64,000 bases of DNA from Micromonospora sp. NBC_01796 (GCF_035917455.1 NZ_CP109078.1:620001-684000), one strand, 5' to 3'. Positions 15,621-25,039 are shown, numbered from the stretch's first letter. Translations and numbers: made by a program. Notes: generated by a model from the sequence alone, not told the origin.

Positions 15621-18600
15621 TCGGCCAGTTCCCGCCACGTACCCCGGGCCACCACCGCGCCGTCGACCAGCACGACCACCAGGTCTGCCTGTGCCAACGC
15701 GGCCCGCTTCGAGGTCGATCCGACCACGGTCACCCCGTGCCCGCGCAACGCCCGCCACAGTTCCAACTCGGTGGTGACGTCGAGGGCCGAGGAGACGTCG
15801 TCGGCGATCAGCAACTCCGTACGCGGTGCCAGGGCGCGGGCCAGGGCGAGCCGCTGCAACTGCCCACCGGACAGCCGTGTCCCCTTGTGCCCGATCAGCA
15901 GCCCGAGCCCGCCCCCGGCCGCCGCCAGGTCGTGCTCCAGCTGCGCGGTCGAGATCGCACCGACGGCGTCCACCTCGTGCCCGAGCCGGATGTTGTCGGC
16001 CACCGTGCCGGAGAGCACCCGCGGGAGCTGTGCGACGTAACCGACCTGGTTGGGGCGGAGGAACAGTTCGGGTTCGGTGACCGGCTGCCCGTTCCAGCGC
16101 ATGTCCCCGGTGTGGTGGACGATCCCGGCCAGGGCTCGCAGCAGCGACGACTTGCCCGCGCCGACCGGCCCGACCACCAGCACCAGTTGCCCGGTCTCGA
16201 CGGTCAGGTCGACCTCGTGTACGCCGACCGTCCCGTCCTCGTGGACGGCGCTGAAGCCGACCAGGTCCAGCCGGCGCAGCGGATGCCGGGGTGCCGCCTC
16301 CGGTGCGGGTGCGGTTCCCTCGGAGAGGTCCACCCCCGGCACCGCCGCCGAGTACGCCCCGACCCCGCTCATCGCGACCGTACGCCGGGTCCAGACCCGG
16401 GCCGAGGGCAGTTGCGAGACCAGGGACGCCGTGGTCCAGGCGAACCACCGCACCGCTCCCAGGGTCGAGACCGCCACCAGGGTCGCGCCCGACGACAGCG
16501 AGCCGTTGAGGTAGAGCGCCCAGGCGGCGATCGGCAGGAGTCCACCGATCATCGAGGGGGTGGAGCGGGCCCACACCTGGGTCGAGATCTCCCGCCGCTG
16601 CCGATCGCTGCGGATGACGTCGAGTCGGGCGAGGTGTGCCAGCACCGACCGGGTCGCACCGGCCAGTTTCACCGTACGGGCGGCCGAGAGGGACGACACC
16701 AGGGCGGTCGCGAACGCGGCCCGGGCGGCGACCGTCTTGCGCGCGGAGCGCTCCAGGATCGGCCCGAACAGGGCGGCGGCCAGTCCGGAGAACAGGATCG
16801 TGCCGCCGAAGAAGAGGGCCGGGACCGGCGTCCCCGACACCAGCGTCATCGAGATCAGCAGTACGAAACAGGCCGCCTGGTCGAGCAGGTTGTCGGCGAG
16901 CATCACCACCCGTTCGGTGTCGCCGCCCTGGGCGACGACCTCGGCCGGGGTGTGTCCGCTGACCCGGCGGGCCCCGGTCTGTCCGTGCACCAGCCGCAGG
17001 CTGATCCGGAGCATCTGCCGGACCCACCACTCCGGGAACCACCGCCCGGTGAAGTACGACATCGGCACCACGGCCACCAGCCCGGCCATGATCCCTACGG
17101 CCGGCCAGAACGGGTCCCCCAGTCCGTCGACCAGGTCGGCCCAGAGCCACGGCAGGATCGCCCCGTCGAGTCCGAGCAGCACCATGAACAGGAACATCCC
17201 GAGCGCGCCGAGCCCGAACCGGGGGTCGTTACCGGCCAGCCGGAAGATCTCCCGAACGGTACGCGCACGTGCCGGTTCGGGCAGCGGCGGCGGATCGGCC
17301 TTCGCCCGTACGGCGGTCCGTTCCGGTGCGGGCACCACCGCCGTGGCGGTGCCGTTAGCCGTCGCCGCGCCGCTCCCCGCGCCCCGGACCGGGTCCACCC
17401 GCAGCAGGGTGTCGCCGTCCGGCGGGGCCAGCGCGAGCCCGCCGCCGGCACCGACGCCCACCCCGATCCCGATCCGGCGGACCGGTTCCGGCTCGGCATC
17501 GAAGGTGGCCTGGGTACTGGCGAGCAGCCGGGCGAAGCGCTCCGACTCGCGCAGCGGTCCGGCCTCGACCACCTCGCCGTCGGCGAGCACCACCACCTCG
17601 TCGCAGCGCCGCACCGAGGACAGCCGGTGCGCGATGACGATCCCGATCCTGTCCCGCAGCAGCCGTTCGGTGGCCAACTGCACCCGTGACTCGGTGACCG
17701 GGTCCATCCGGGCGGTGGCCTCGTCGAGGATCACCACGTGCGGATCCCGGACCAGGATCCGGGCGAACGCGACCAGTTGCTCCTGCCCGGCCGAGAGCAC
17801 GTGCCCGCCCTCGCCGAGCTTGGTCTCCATCCCGTCTGGCAGGTCCGCGACCCAGGGGGTCAGGCCCAACTCGTCCAGCGCCCCGGCGGCCGAGGCGTGC
17901 AGTTGCGGGTCGAACAGGGCGACGTTCTCGGCGAGCGTTCCGGCGAGGATCTCGGTCCGCTGCGGGACCACGCCGATCCACCGGCGCAGGCCCTCCAGGT
18001 CCAGGTCGCACAGGTCGGTCCCGCCGAGGAACACCGCACCGCGCGGTACGTCGACGGCCCGGGTGAGCACCTTGGCCAGGGTCGACTTGCCGGAGCCGGT
18101 ACGCCCGATCAGGGCGTACGAGTGGCCACGGGTGAAGGTCAGTCGGACGTCCCGCAGGGCCAGCCGGCGTCCGCCGTCCGACCCGGTCGTGCCGTAGCCG
18201 AAGGTGAGGCCGCGTATCTCCAGGTCGCCGTCGGCCGGCTGGGCGCCACCGGCCGGCTCCTGCGGGGAGTCGCGCAGCAACTGCACCCGCCCCCAGGCGC
18301 CGAGGGCGTACTGCAACTCGGGCACCATCCGGCTGACGTGTTCGACGGTCGCGCCGAAGGCGAGGGCGAGCAGCCAGACGGCGGTGAGCCGGGCCCCGTC
18401 GATCCGGTCGTTGGTCAGCGCCCAGACCCCGCCGAGGACCACCGCGGCGATGCCGGCGCGGGTGACACCGACGGCGACGGTGGTGACCCGTGCGGAGAGC
18501 ACCCACACCACCCGTCCCCGGGCCAGTACCCGGCTGGCGCGTTGGGCGTACATCCGCAGCACGTACGGCCGGGCCAGGCTGGTACGGATGTCGTCCTGTC

Positions 18601-19177
18601 CGTGGATCGACTCCTCCATCACCGCGGCCAGGTCCGACCAGGCTTCCTCCTCGCCCATCCGGGCCGGACCGATCTTCCGGGTGGGTCCGGCCAGGCCGAT
18701 CGCCAGCAGTACGCCGAGCAGCAGCATGACCACTCCGGCCGGCCACCAGACGCCGACCGCGAGCGCGATCGACAGCACCCCGGCGGTCAGCATCTGCACG
18801 ATCCGTACGCCGCTGCCGCGCAGTTCGGCGGCGACCTGGTAGACGTCGCCGTCGATCCGGTCGAGCAGTTCCCCGACCGGTGTGGTCTCCAGTCTCGGCA
18901 GGTCCTGACCGAGGGCGACCCGGCAGAGCCGGCGGCGGACGTCGGCGGCCCAGTCGGCGGTCAGCCCGGCCGTGACGAGGCCGACCACCAGGTCGCTGAG
19001 CACGGCGACGACCAGGGACAGGGCCAGCACGGCGAACAGGGTGGTCGAGCGGTCCACCAGCACCGGCCCGGCCAGCGCCAACGCGGCGGACTGCCCGGCG
19101 GCACCGAGCACGATGAGACAGGCCACGGCCGCGACACGGCGCGGTGAGGTGGCCCACAGATCGCGGAGCAGGCGCAT
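15596..19177 (-). CDS. Full ABC exporter in one chain (TMD-NBD-TMD-NBD) with one degenerate ATP site
   Basis: A 1193-residue fused exporter. TMD1 spans about 15-290; NBD1 has Walker A GRTGSGKST (358-366), signature LSAGQ (461-465), Walker B VVILDE with Glu486 and the H-loop AHRLS (His517). TMD2 follows at about 650-930. NBD2 has Walker A GPVGAGKSS (1003-1011), signature LSGGQ (1102-1106), but Walker B LLIADD, so the catalytic Glu is Asp1127, and the H-loop His is Ser1156. The degenerate site (NBD2 Walker motifs plus NBD1 LSAGQ) matches heterodimeric exporters fused into one gene. Substrate unknown; lipids, peptides or drugs are typical. It is convergent with the lipoprotein and has no linked regulator. 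Confidence 0.93.
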   Translation of the reverse strand: MRLLRDLWATSPRRVAAVACLIVLGAAGQSAALALAGPVLVDRSTTLFAVLALSLVVAVLSDLVVGLVTAGLTADWAADVRRRLCRVALGQDLPRLETTPVGELLDRIDGDVYQVAAELRGSGVRIVQMLTAGVLSIALAVGVWWPAGVVMLLLGVLLAIGLAGPTRKIGPARMGEEEAWSDLAAVMEESIHGQDDIRTSLARPYVLRMYAQRASRVLARGRVVWVLSARVTTVAVGVTRAGIAAVVLGGVWALTNDRIDGARLTAVWLLALAFGATVEHVSRMVPELQYALGAWGRVQLLRDSPQEPAGGAQPADGDLEIRGLTFGYGTTGSDGGRRLALRDVRLTFTRGHSYALIGRTGSGKSTLAKVLTRAVDVPRGAVFLGGTDLCDLDLEGLRRWIGVVPQRTEILAGTLAENVALFDPQLHASAAGALDELGLTPWVADLPDGMETKLGEGGHVLSAGQEQLVAFARILVRDPHVVILDEATARMDPVTESRVQLATERLLRDRIGIVIAHRLSSVRRCDEVVVLADGEVVEAGPLRESERFARLLASTQATFDAEPEPVRRIGIGVGVGAGGGLALAPPDGDTLLRVDPVRGAGSGAATANGTATAVVPAPERTAVRAKADPPPLPEPARARTVREIFRLAGNDPRFGLGALGMFLFMVLLGLDGAILPWLWADLVDGLGDPFWPAVGIMAGLVAVVPMSYFTGRWFPEWWVRQMLRISLRLVHGQTGARRVSGHTPAEVVAQGGDTERVVMLADNLLDQAACFVLLISMTLVSGTPVPALFFGGTILFSGLAAALFGPILERSARKTVAARAAFATALVSSLSAARTVKLAGATRSVLAHLARLDVIRSDRQRREISTQVWARSTPSMIGGLLPIAAWALYLNGSLSSGATLVAVSTLGAVRWFAWTTASLVSQLPSARVWTRRTVAMSGVGAYSAAVPGVDLSEGTAPAPEAAPRHPLRRLDLVGFSAVHEDGTVGVHEVDLTVETGQLVLVVGPVGAGKSSLLRALAGIVHHTGDMRWNGQPVTEPELFLRPNQVGYVAQLPRVLSGTVADNIRLGHEVDAVGAISTAQLEHDLAAAGGGLGLLIGHKGTRLSGGQLQRLALARALAPRTELLIADDVSSALDVTTELELWRALRGHGVTVVGSTSKRAALAQADLVVVLVDGAVVARGTWRELADRWGHLAG

Positions 19178-19304
19178 CGGAAGCTCCAGGGCGTAGTGGG
19201 CGGAGCCTCCAGCCTGGCGGTAAATCCGGGATCACTCAACGCAATTACGGCGGACTGTGATCATGGATACGGGAGCCGTCCTGGTCTGCGCGGCGGCCAC
19301 GCCG

Positions 19305-20021
19305 CTACTGCACGATGTTCACCGCTCGGGCGATGATCAGTGCCACGACCAGCAGCGACACGGCCGACTGGAGCATCATCGCCGTCTTCGCCCAGCGGCT
19401 GAGCGGCAGCGTGTCGGTCGGGCTGAACGCGGTCGAGTTGGTGAAGGCCACGTACAGGTAGTCGAGGAAGACCGGCCGCCAGTCGTGCGGCGCCAGGTCC
19501 GCGGCGGTCATCTGCGGAAAGAGCAGATCCGGGTACGGGCGCCGCACGTTCGCCCGCGCCGCCGGCCCGCCCCGGTCGAGTTCCCAGTACCAGAGCGCGA
19601 AGACGATCACGTTGGTCAGCCAGATGGCCGCCCCGCTGAGCAGGATCGTCGCCGGGTCCTCCGGTGCGGCGTCGGCCACCAGCAGGACGATCAGCCGCCC
19701 GGCGGACCAGATCACCGCCATCGTCGCCACCGCGACCAGGGCCAGTTCGAGCACGCGTACGGCGGCCGACTCGCGGTTCATCCTGAACGGGTTCACCACC
19801 AGCAGTACGAGCAGCAGCGTCCCCTCGACGGCCGGGAGCAGCCACCTCGGGCTGAACGCGAACTGTGGCGGGGTGACCAGTTGCAGCACGATCGCGGCGG
19901 CGATCACCAGGGTCACCGGCCACCGGTGCTCCCCCGGATGCCGCCGTCGCCAGGCCGGCACCGGGTGCGGTGGCGGGCCGGGGTGATGGTCCGTTCCGCC
20001 CTGCTCCGCCTGCCCGCTCAT
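19305..20021 (-). CDS. Integral membrane protein, DUF1345-like
   Basis: A 238-residue protein with about five hydrophobic helices after a hydrophilic His/Pro-rich N-terminus. The last loop and helix (LYVAFTNSTAFSPTDTLPL, then SAVSLLVVALIIARAVNI) resemble the re-entrant segment seen in small channel-like and DUF1345 proteins. No transport substrate can be named. The ATG at 20021 lies 89 bases from the divergent lipoprotein gene, so the two may share a promoter region. Moderate confidence in family. Confidence 0.75.
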   Translation of the reverse strand: MSGQAEQGGTDHHPGPPPHPVPAWRRRHPGEHRWPVTLVIAAAIVLQLVTPPQFAFSPRWLLPAVEGTLLLVLLVVNPFRMNRESAAVRVLELALVAVATMAVIWSAGRLIVLLVADAAPEDPATILLSGAAIWLTNVIVFALWYWELDRGGPAARANVRRPYPDLLFPQMTAADLAPHDWRPVFLDYLYVAFTNSTAFSPTDTLPLSRWAKTAMMLQSAVSLLVVALIIARAVNIVQ

Positions 20022-20110
20022 CGTGGCATTGTCGCGTGGTTCTCCCGGATTCGTGCCGCGTCGGGTCGCGTACCCGTTCGGGGAGCCCGGACGGTCGCAG
20101 AGTGACTGGC

Positions 20111-20818
20111 ATGACCTCGTCTCGTGGCCGCGTCGCCGGCCTGCTCCTCAGCCTCACCGCCGTTGCCGCGCTGGGCGCCGGATGCGGCGTCATCAGCACC
20201 GTGCAGAACGCCGTCGACACCGCGGGTGCCCTGTCGGAGTTCGCCGACCGGCTCGGTAAGGCCGCCGCGCTCACCTACACCGCCGAGTACACCATCGTCG
20301 GCGCCGAACAGGCGTCGGTCACCCTTGCCCAGCAGCCGCCCCGGTCGGTCCTGGTCAACGGGGACGGCCGGCTGATCACCACTCCCGACAGCATGATCAT
20401 CTGCGACGGTGGCGAGTGCCAGCGGACGCCGAACAACGCCTCCACCGGGCCGGACGCCGCCATGGTCGCCGGGGTCGCCGGACCCGCGTTCATCACCCCC
20501 GAACTGGCCCTGGGCATGGTGGCCGCCGCCGCGATAGTGCCGAACACCGATGTGGACACCTCGGAGAGGACGATCGCCGGGCAGGACTCGCTCTGCGCCG
20601 ACGTCACCGGAATCAAGGACCCGCAGGGCGGTACGGACGAACTCCTCCAGGACTTCTCGGTCTGCGTCACCGACTCCGGCGTACTGGCCTCGTTCACCGG
20701 CACCTCGAACACCGGCACCCACGCCTCCATAGAACTGGTCAAGTTCGCCGACTCCGTGGACGAGCGCTTGTTCGCGCCCCCCGCCAACGCCACCCTCACA
20801 GACCTCACCCCGCGCTGA
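20111..20818 (+). CDS. Putative lipoprotein, LppX/LprG-like
   Basis: A 235-residue exported protein whose signal peptide ends in a lipobox, LGAGC near residue 23. The mature domain has alternating beta-strands with two Cys pairs (IICDGGEC; LCADVTG and FSVCVTD) and a central hydrophobic helix around 120-145. It recalls the LppX/LprAFG lipid-binding lipoprotein fold, but similarity is by pattern only. ATG 20111 is the in-frame start closest to the signal peptide; the longer frame to 19970 overlaps the divergent gene. It ends just before a large inverted repeat. Confidence 0.75.
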   Translation: MTSSRGRVAGLLLSLTAVAALGAGCGVISTVQNAVDTAGALSEFADRLGKAAALTYTAEYTIVGAEQASVTLAQQPPRSVLVNGDGRLITTPDSMIICDGGECQRTPNNASTGPDAAMVAGVAGPAFITPELALGMVAAAAIVPNTDVDTSERTIAGQDSLCADVTGIKDPQGGTDELLQDFSVCVTDSGVLASFTGTSNTGTHASIELVKFADSVDERLFAPPANATLTDLTPR

Positions 20819-20823
20819 CCCAC

Positions 20824-20900
20824 CGACGATCTTGCACTTGTGGTGCCCGAATCGAGCTACCGGTCCGGGTTTGTACACCACCACAAGTGCAAGATCGTCG
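20824..20900. repeat. Perfect 22-bp inverted repeat (possible REP-like element and terminator)
   Basis: The arms at 20824-20845 and 20879-20900 are exact reverse complements around a 33-base loop. It separates the convergent lipoprotein and P-type ATPase genes and could end transcription both ways. The perfection and the long loop are more than a simple terminator needs and hint at a dispersed palindromic element. Confidence 0.8.
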
Positions 20901-20907
20901 CGAGGTG

Positions 20908-22998
20908 TCAGGGAGTGAGGGGGAGGCGGCGGAGGAGTTGGGCGTTGAGGGCCACGACGATGGTGGAGGCGGACATGAGGACGGCTCCCAGAGCTGGGCT
21001 GAGGGTCAGGCCGGCCGAGGAGAGGACTCCGGCGGCCAGCGGGATCGCGACGACGTTGTAGCCGGCGGCCCAGCCGAGGTTCTGCACCATCTTGCGGTAG
21101 GACGCCTTCGACAGCCGGATCACGCCGGTCACGCCGCGCGGGTCGGACGAGGCGAGGACAACCCCGGCGGACTCGATCGCCACGTCGGTGCCGGCACCGA
21201 TCGCGATCCCGACGTCGGCGCGGGCCAGCGCCGGGGCGTCGTTGACCCCGTCACCGACCATCGCCACCCGGAGCCCACGGGCCTGCAACTCGGCCACCGC
21301 CCGGTCCTTGTCGGCGGGCAGCACCTCGGCGAACACCTCGTCGACACCGGGCCGGAAGCCCAGGTCGGCGGCGACCGCCTCGGCGACCGGCCGGGCGTCG
21401 CCGGTGATCATGACGATCTTCCGTACGCCCTGCCGGCGCAACTGGGCGATCGCCTCCCGCGCCTCGGGGCGGACCTCGTCGGCCAGCCCGAGCGCGCCCA
21501 GCGCCTCGGCCGACCCGTCCCCGATCCGGACCAGGTGCAGTACGGCCGCACCCCGCCCCGACCAGACGTCGGTGGTCGCCGCCAACTCGGCCGGCACCCG
21601 TACGTCGAGTTCGCGGAGCAGGGCGGGACCGCCGACGGCGTAATCCCGGCCGTCGATGGTGGCCCGTACCCCGCGCCCGGTCAGTGACCGGAAGTCGGTC
21701 GCGGTGGCCGTCACGCCGCGTTCGGCAGCCGCCGCGACGATCGCCCTGGCGAGCGGGTGCTCGCTGTCGGCCTCGACCGCACCCGCGAGCCGGAGCACCT
21801 CGTCCTGCGTCTGGCCGGGTGCGACGGCGAGGCCGGTGACCGTGTGCACGCCCCTGGTCAGGGTGCCGGTCTTGTCGAACAGAACCGCCTGGACGGTGCG
21901 CATCCGCTCCAGCGCCAGCCGGTCCTTGACCAGGATCCCGGCCTTCGCCGCCACCGCCGTGGAGAGCGCGATCACCAGCGGGATCGCCAGTCCCAGGGCG
22001 TGTGGGCAGGCGATGACGAGCACCGTGACGGTGCGTACCACGGCCTCGTCGACGTCGCCGAAGGCCGCCCAGGCACCGAAGGTCAGTACGGCGGCGGACA
22101 GGGCGACGTAGAACAGGAGCGCGGCGAACCGGTCGGCGAGCACCTGCGCACGTCCGCTCGACGCCTGCGCCTGGGCGACGAGTCGTTGGATGCCGGCGAG
22201 GGCGGTGTCGTCGCCGACGGCCGCGATCCTGACCCGGATCGCCGAGTCGGTGGCGACCGTGCCGGCCACGACCCGGTCGCCGGGCTCCCTGCGTACCGGG
22301 CGGGACTCTCCGGTGATCATCGATTCGTCCAGCTCCGCCCGGCCGTCGGTGATCTGCCCGTCGGCCGGTACGCGGGCGCCGGGGCGTACCAGCACCAGGT
22401 CCCCCACCCGCAGCTCCGGCACCGGTACGCGACCGACCCGACCGTCGTCCCCGATCCGCTCGGCGTCGTCGGGCAGCAGCGCGGCCAGGGCGCTCAGGGC
22501 TCCCTGGGCCTGCCCGATGGCCTTCATCTCCTGCCAGTGGCCGAGCAGCATGATGGTGACCAGGGCGGCGAGTTCCCACCAGAAGTCGAGGTCGAAGGCG
22601 CCGGCGCTGGTGGCCAGCGAGGCGACGTACGCGACGGTGATCGCCATCGAGATCAGCAGCATCATGCCCGGCGCCCGGTCCCGGACCTCGGCGAGGCCGC
22701 CGACGAGGAACGGCCAGCCGCCGTAGAAGAACACCACCGACCCGAGCACCGGGCCGACCCAGGACATGCCGGGGAAGTCGAGCGAGTAGCCGAACCAGTC
22801 CATCACCATGTGGCTGGTGACGACGATCGGCACGGTGAGGGCGAGGCTCAGCCAGAACTTCCGCCGGAACACCTCCGGGTCGTGGCCGGCGTGCTTGTCG
22901 TGTCCCTGGTGGCCGCCGCCCGTCCCGTGGTGTCCCTGGTGGTGGTCATGTGGCTCGATGTCCGATTGATCCGCCCCGGTCGCCATGTCGGCTCGCAT
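20908..22998 (-). CDS. copB: Copper-translocating P1B-type ATPase, CopB class
   Basis: A 696-residue heavy-metal ATPase. The N-terminus is rich in His (HDHH, HH, HDKHAGHD, residues 17-40), then eight predicted helices, the TGES actuator motif, the CPH metal motif in helix 6 (near residue 330), the phosphorylation site DKTGT (near 373), and MVGDGVNDAPAL. CPH with a His-rich tail marks the P1B-3/CopB group, which expels copper. ATG 22998 follows GAGGGGG. Upstream lie two CsoR-like operators and the divergent csoR gene, so expression is expected to rise with copper. Confidence 0.93.
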   Translation of the reverse strand: MRADMATGADQSDIEPHDHHQGHHGTGGGHQGHDKHAGHDPEVFRRKFWLSLALTVPIVVTSHMVMDWFGYSLDFPGMSWVGPVLGSVVFFYGGWPFLVGGLAEVRDRAPGMMLLISMAITVAYVASLATSAGAFDLDFWWELAALVTIMLLGHWQEMKAIGQAQGALSALAALLPDDAERIGDDGRVGRVPVPELRVGDLVLVRPGARVPADGQITDGRAELDESMITGESRPVRREPGDRVVAGTVATDSAIRVRIAAVGDDTALAGIQRLVAQAQASSGRAQVLADRFAALLFYVALSAAVLTFGAWAAFGDVDEAVVRTVTVLVIACPHALGLAIPLVIALSTAVAAKAGILVKDRLALERMRTVQAVLFDKTGTLTRGVHTVTGLAVAPGQTQDEVLRLAGAVEADSEHPLARAIVAAAAERGVTATATDFRSLTGRGVRATIDGRDYAVGGPALLRELDVRVPAELAATTDVWSGRGAAVLHLVRIGDGSAEALGALGLADEVRPEAREAIAQLRRQGVRKIVMITGDARPVAEAVAADLGFRPGVDEVFAEVLPADKDRAVAELQARGLRVAMVGDGVNDAPALARADVGIAIGAGTDVAIESAGVVLASSDPRGVTGVIRLSKASYRKMVQNLGWAAGYNVVAIPLAAGVLSSAGLTLSPALGAVLMSASTIVVALNAQLLRRLPLTP

Positions 22999-23030
22999 TC
23001 CCCAGACCCCCTCGCCATCACCTCGGAGGC

Positions 23031-23047
23031 ATACCCCCCGGAGGTAT
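23031..23047. promoter_or_regulatory. CsoR-type operator near copB
   Basis: ATACCCCCCGGAGGTAT, a G/C-tract palindrome with AT ends, as in known copper-sensing CsoR operators. It lies 33 bases upstream of the copB start. Confidence 0.75.
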
Positions 23048-23065
23048 CCACAGCGAGACCGTAAC

Positions 23066-23090
23066 ATACCCCCGGGGGGTTAGCTATAGT
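23066..23090 (+). promoter_or_regulatory. CsoR operator and -10 box of the csoR promoter
   Basis: ATACCCCCGGGGGGTT (23066-23081) is a second CsoR-type site, followed by TATAGT (23085-23090), a good -10. Only six bases separate this box from the csoR ATG, so the message is probably leaderless and the operator would block polymerase directly. Confidence 0.7.
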
Positions 23091-23096
23091 TGGCGG

Positions 23097-23399
23097 ATGA
23101 CCACACCTGCCCCTCCCCCGACCCGCGGTTACACCGCCAGCAAGGACCAGCTCCTCTCCCGGCTGCGACGCATCGAGGGACAGGTCCGGGGCGTCGAGAA
23201 GATGGTCGAGGACGACCGCTACTGCATCGACGTACTCACCCAGATCTCGGCCGTCCAGGCGGCCCTCGACAAGGTCGCCCTCGGCCTGCTCGACGGCCAC
23301 GCCCGGCACTGCATGCACGAGGGCGCCGCCGAGGGACGCGCCGACGAGATGGCGGACGAGATGATGGCCGCCGTCGGCCGGCTGATGAAGCGAGGGTGA
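23097..23399 (+). CDS. csoR: Copper-sensing repressor CsoR
   Basis: A 100-residue all-helical DUF156 regulator. The copper ligands of the family are present: Cys43 in RYCIDVL, His68 and Cys72 in GHARHC. The signature RRIEGQVRGVEKMVEDDRYC leaves little doubt. Cu(I) binding releases DNA. It faces the CopB ATPase gene across two GC-tract palindromes, so it should repress both that gene and itself. The start ATG is six bases from a TATAGT -10 box, pointing to leaderless translation. The MBL hydrolase begins 28 bases after its stop and may be co-transcribed. Confidence 0.95.
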   Translation: MTTPAPPPTRGYTASKDQLLSRLRRIEGQVRGVEKMVEDDRYCIDVLTQISAVQAALDKVALGLLDGHARHCMHEGAAEGRADEMADEMMAAVGRLMKRG

Positions 23400-23427
23400 C
23401 CTGGCGCACCGGTGTTAACGTGCGCTG

Positions 23428-24159
23428 ATGCGTCAGTCGCTGCGGCACCTCGCCGGACGGGTGTGGTGGTACCCCCACGACGAGGACCCGGACAATGTCC
23501 AGGGCGGCGTCGCGGTCATCGCCGACGATGCGGGCAGCGTGCTGGTCGACGCCGGCAACAGTCCGGGCCACGCGCGCCGGATCCGGGCCGCGATCGAGGC
23601 CGCCGGGCTGCCGGCCGTACGGCGGTTGGTCTACACCCACCACCACTGGGACCACGTCTGGGGTGCCTGTGCCTGGCCGGAGGTCGAGGTCATCGGTCAC
23701 CGGGCCGGTGCGCGGATCCTGGCCGAGGAGGCCCTGCGCCCGTGGAGTCACCCCTACCTGCGCACGGAGGTCGAGGCGAACCCGCTGCTCGGCCCCAGCT
23801 TCCGGGGCCGGGCGTGGGCGATGCCCGACTGGACGGGTTTTGCCGTGATCCCGCCGCACACCGAGTTCGACGACACCCTCACGCTGCCGTCCGGCGTGGA
23901 GCTACGCCACGTCGGTGGCCGGCACGCCGAGGACTCGACCGTGGTGGCGGTGCCGGACTCGGGTGTGCTCCTGCTCGGCGACTGCTTCTACCCGCCACCG
24001 TGGCACCTGCGACAACCCGGCGACGGCCACGACGTGGGCCTGGTCCGACGGCTGCTCGACGAGCGCGTCACCGGCCGCTTCGACTGGTACGTCGACAGCC
24101 ACGACCACCCGCACACCGCCGAACAGACACGGGAGCTGCTGGGCGCCGCCAGGGGCTGA
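23428..24159 (+). CDS. MBL-fold metallo-hydrolase
   Basis: A 243-residue soluble hydrolase with the zinc signature HHHWDH (residues 71-76; ligands His71, His73, Asp75, His76), a later metal His in GGRHAEDS and Asp in LLLGDCFYPP. It belongs to the glyoxalase II/lactonase-like MBL group; the substrate cannot be set. It follows csoR on the same strand with 28 bases between, so a link to copper stress is possible but may be accidental. Confidence 0.88.
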   Translation: MRQSLRHLAGRVWWYPHDEDPDNVQGGVAVIADDAGSVLVDAGNSPGHARRIRAAIEAAGLPAVRRLVYTHHHWDHVWGACAWPEVEVIGHRAGARILAEEALRPWSHPYLRTEVEANPLLGPSFRGRAWAMPDWTGFAVIPPHTEFDDTLTLPSGVELRHVGGRHAEDSTVVAVPDSGVLLLGDCFYPPPWHLRQPGDGHDVGLVRRLLDERVTGRFDWYVDSHDHPHTAEQTRELLGAARG

Positions 24160-24190
24160 CGGCGACCTCGCTACGCCGGCACGGGACTGA

Positions 24191-25039
24191 CTAGGGCTTG
24201 CGCGCGACCGCCCCGTACATGGCGATGTCCTTGTCCGCGATCTCTGCAGTCTCGGACCCGTCGGGGCGCCACCTGTGCACCTGGACCAGCCCCGGCTCGA
24301 CCAACTCCAGGCCGTCGAAGAACCCCAGCGCCGTGGCACGGTCGCGGAAGATCAGGGTTTCACCGAGCCTGTTGTACTCCCGCTGGACCTCGGCCAGCGG
24401 AATCGGGTCGAACTCGTCGGTCGCGATGGACATCGCCAGGTAGCTGCCGGACGGCAACACGTCCAGGACCTGCCGTACGACCCGCAGCGCCTCGGCGTCG
24501 TCCTCGATGAAGTGCACGATCGCGATCAGCAGCAACCCGACCGGCTGGTTCAGGTCGAGGGTCTGCTGGAACTCCGGGGCGGAGATGATCGACTGGGGGT
24601 CGCGCATGTCCGCCGCCACGTAGGCCGTGCGTCCCTGCGCCGACCCGACCATCAGCGCACGCGCGTGCGTGAGGACGAGCGGATCGTTGTCGGTGTAGAC
24701 CACCTGCGCGGTCGGGTCGACCGACTGCACGATCTCGTGGAGGTTCGGCGAGGTCGGCAGTCCGGTGCCGATGTCGAGGAACTGCCGGATCCCGCACTCG
24801 GTGGCCAGGAAACGCGCCACCCGGTGCATGAAGGACCGGTTGGCCTGCATGTGGACCCGCAACGAGGGCCAGATCCGCAACGAGCCCTCGCCCGCCTCGC
24901 GGTCGGCGGCGAAGTTGTCCTTGCCGCCGAGGATGTAGTCGTAGATCCGTGCGCCGTGCGCCCGGTCGGTACGCAGATCGACCCCGCGAGCATCCCCGCC
25001 ACGACGTTCCACCAAAGCCTCCGTAGACGATGCCGTCAC
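24191..25039 (-). CDS. DUF574-type SAM-dependent methyltransferase
   Basis: A 282-residue protein of the Methyltransf_19 (DUF574) family, abundant in actinomycetes. Landmarks are ARIYDYILGGKDNFAADRE at the N-terminus, FLDIGTGLPT as motif I, VVYTDNDPLVL as motif II and AADMRDP. Targets of the family are unknown. It starts at GTG 25039; the divergent HEAT-like gene begins 64 bases away. Its stop is 31 bases from the convergent MBL gene. Confidence 0.92.
   Translation of the reverse strand: MTASSTEALVERRGGDARGVDLRTDRAHGARIYDYILGGKDNFAADREAGEGSLRIWPSLRVHMQANRSFMHRVARFLATECGIRQFLDIGTGLPTSPNLHEIVQSVDPTAQVVYTDNDPLVLTHARALMVGSAQGRTAYVAADMRDPQSIISAPEFQQTLDLNQPVGLLLIAIVHFIEDDAEALRVVRQVLDVLPSGSYLAMSIATDEFDPIPLAEVQREYNRLGETLIFRDRATALGFFDGLELVEPGLVQVHRWRPDGSETAEIADKDIAMYGAVARKP

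Noticed and set aside
14391-17150. A 919-codon minus-strand open frame
   Set aside because: It overlaps the real ABC exporter in another frame and the two exported-protein genes on the other strand; no motif was seen.
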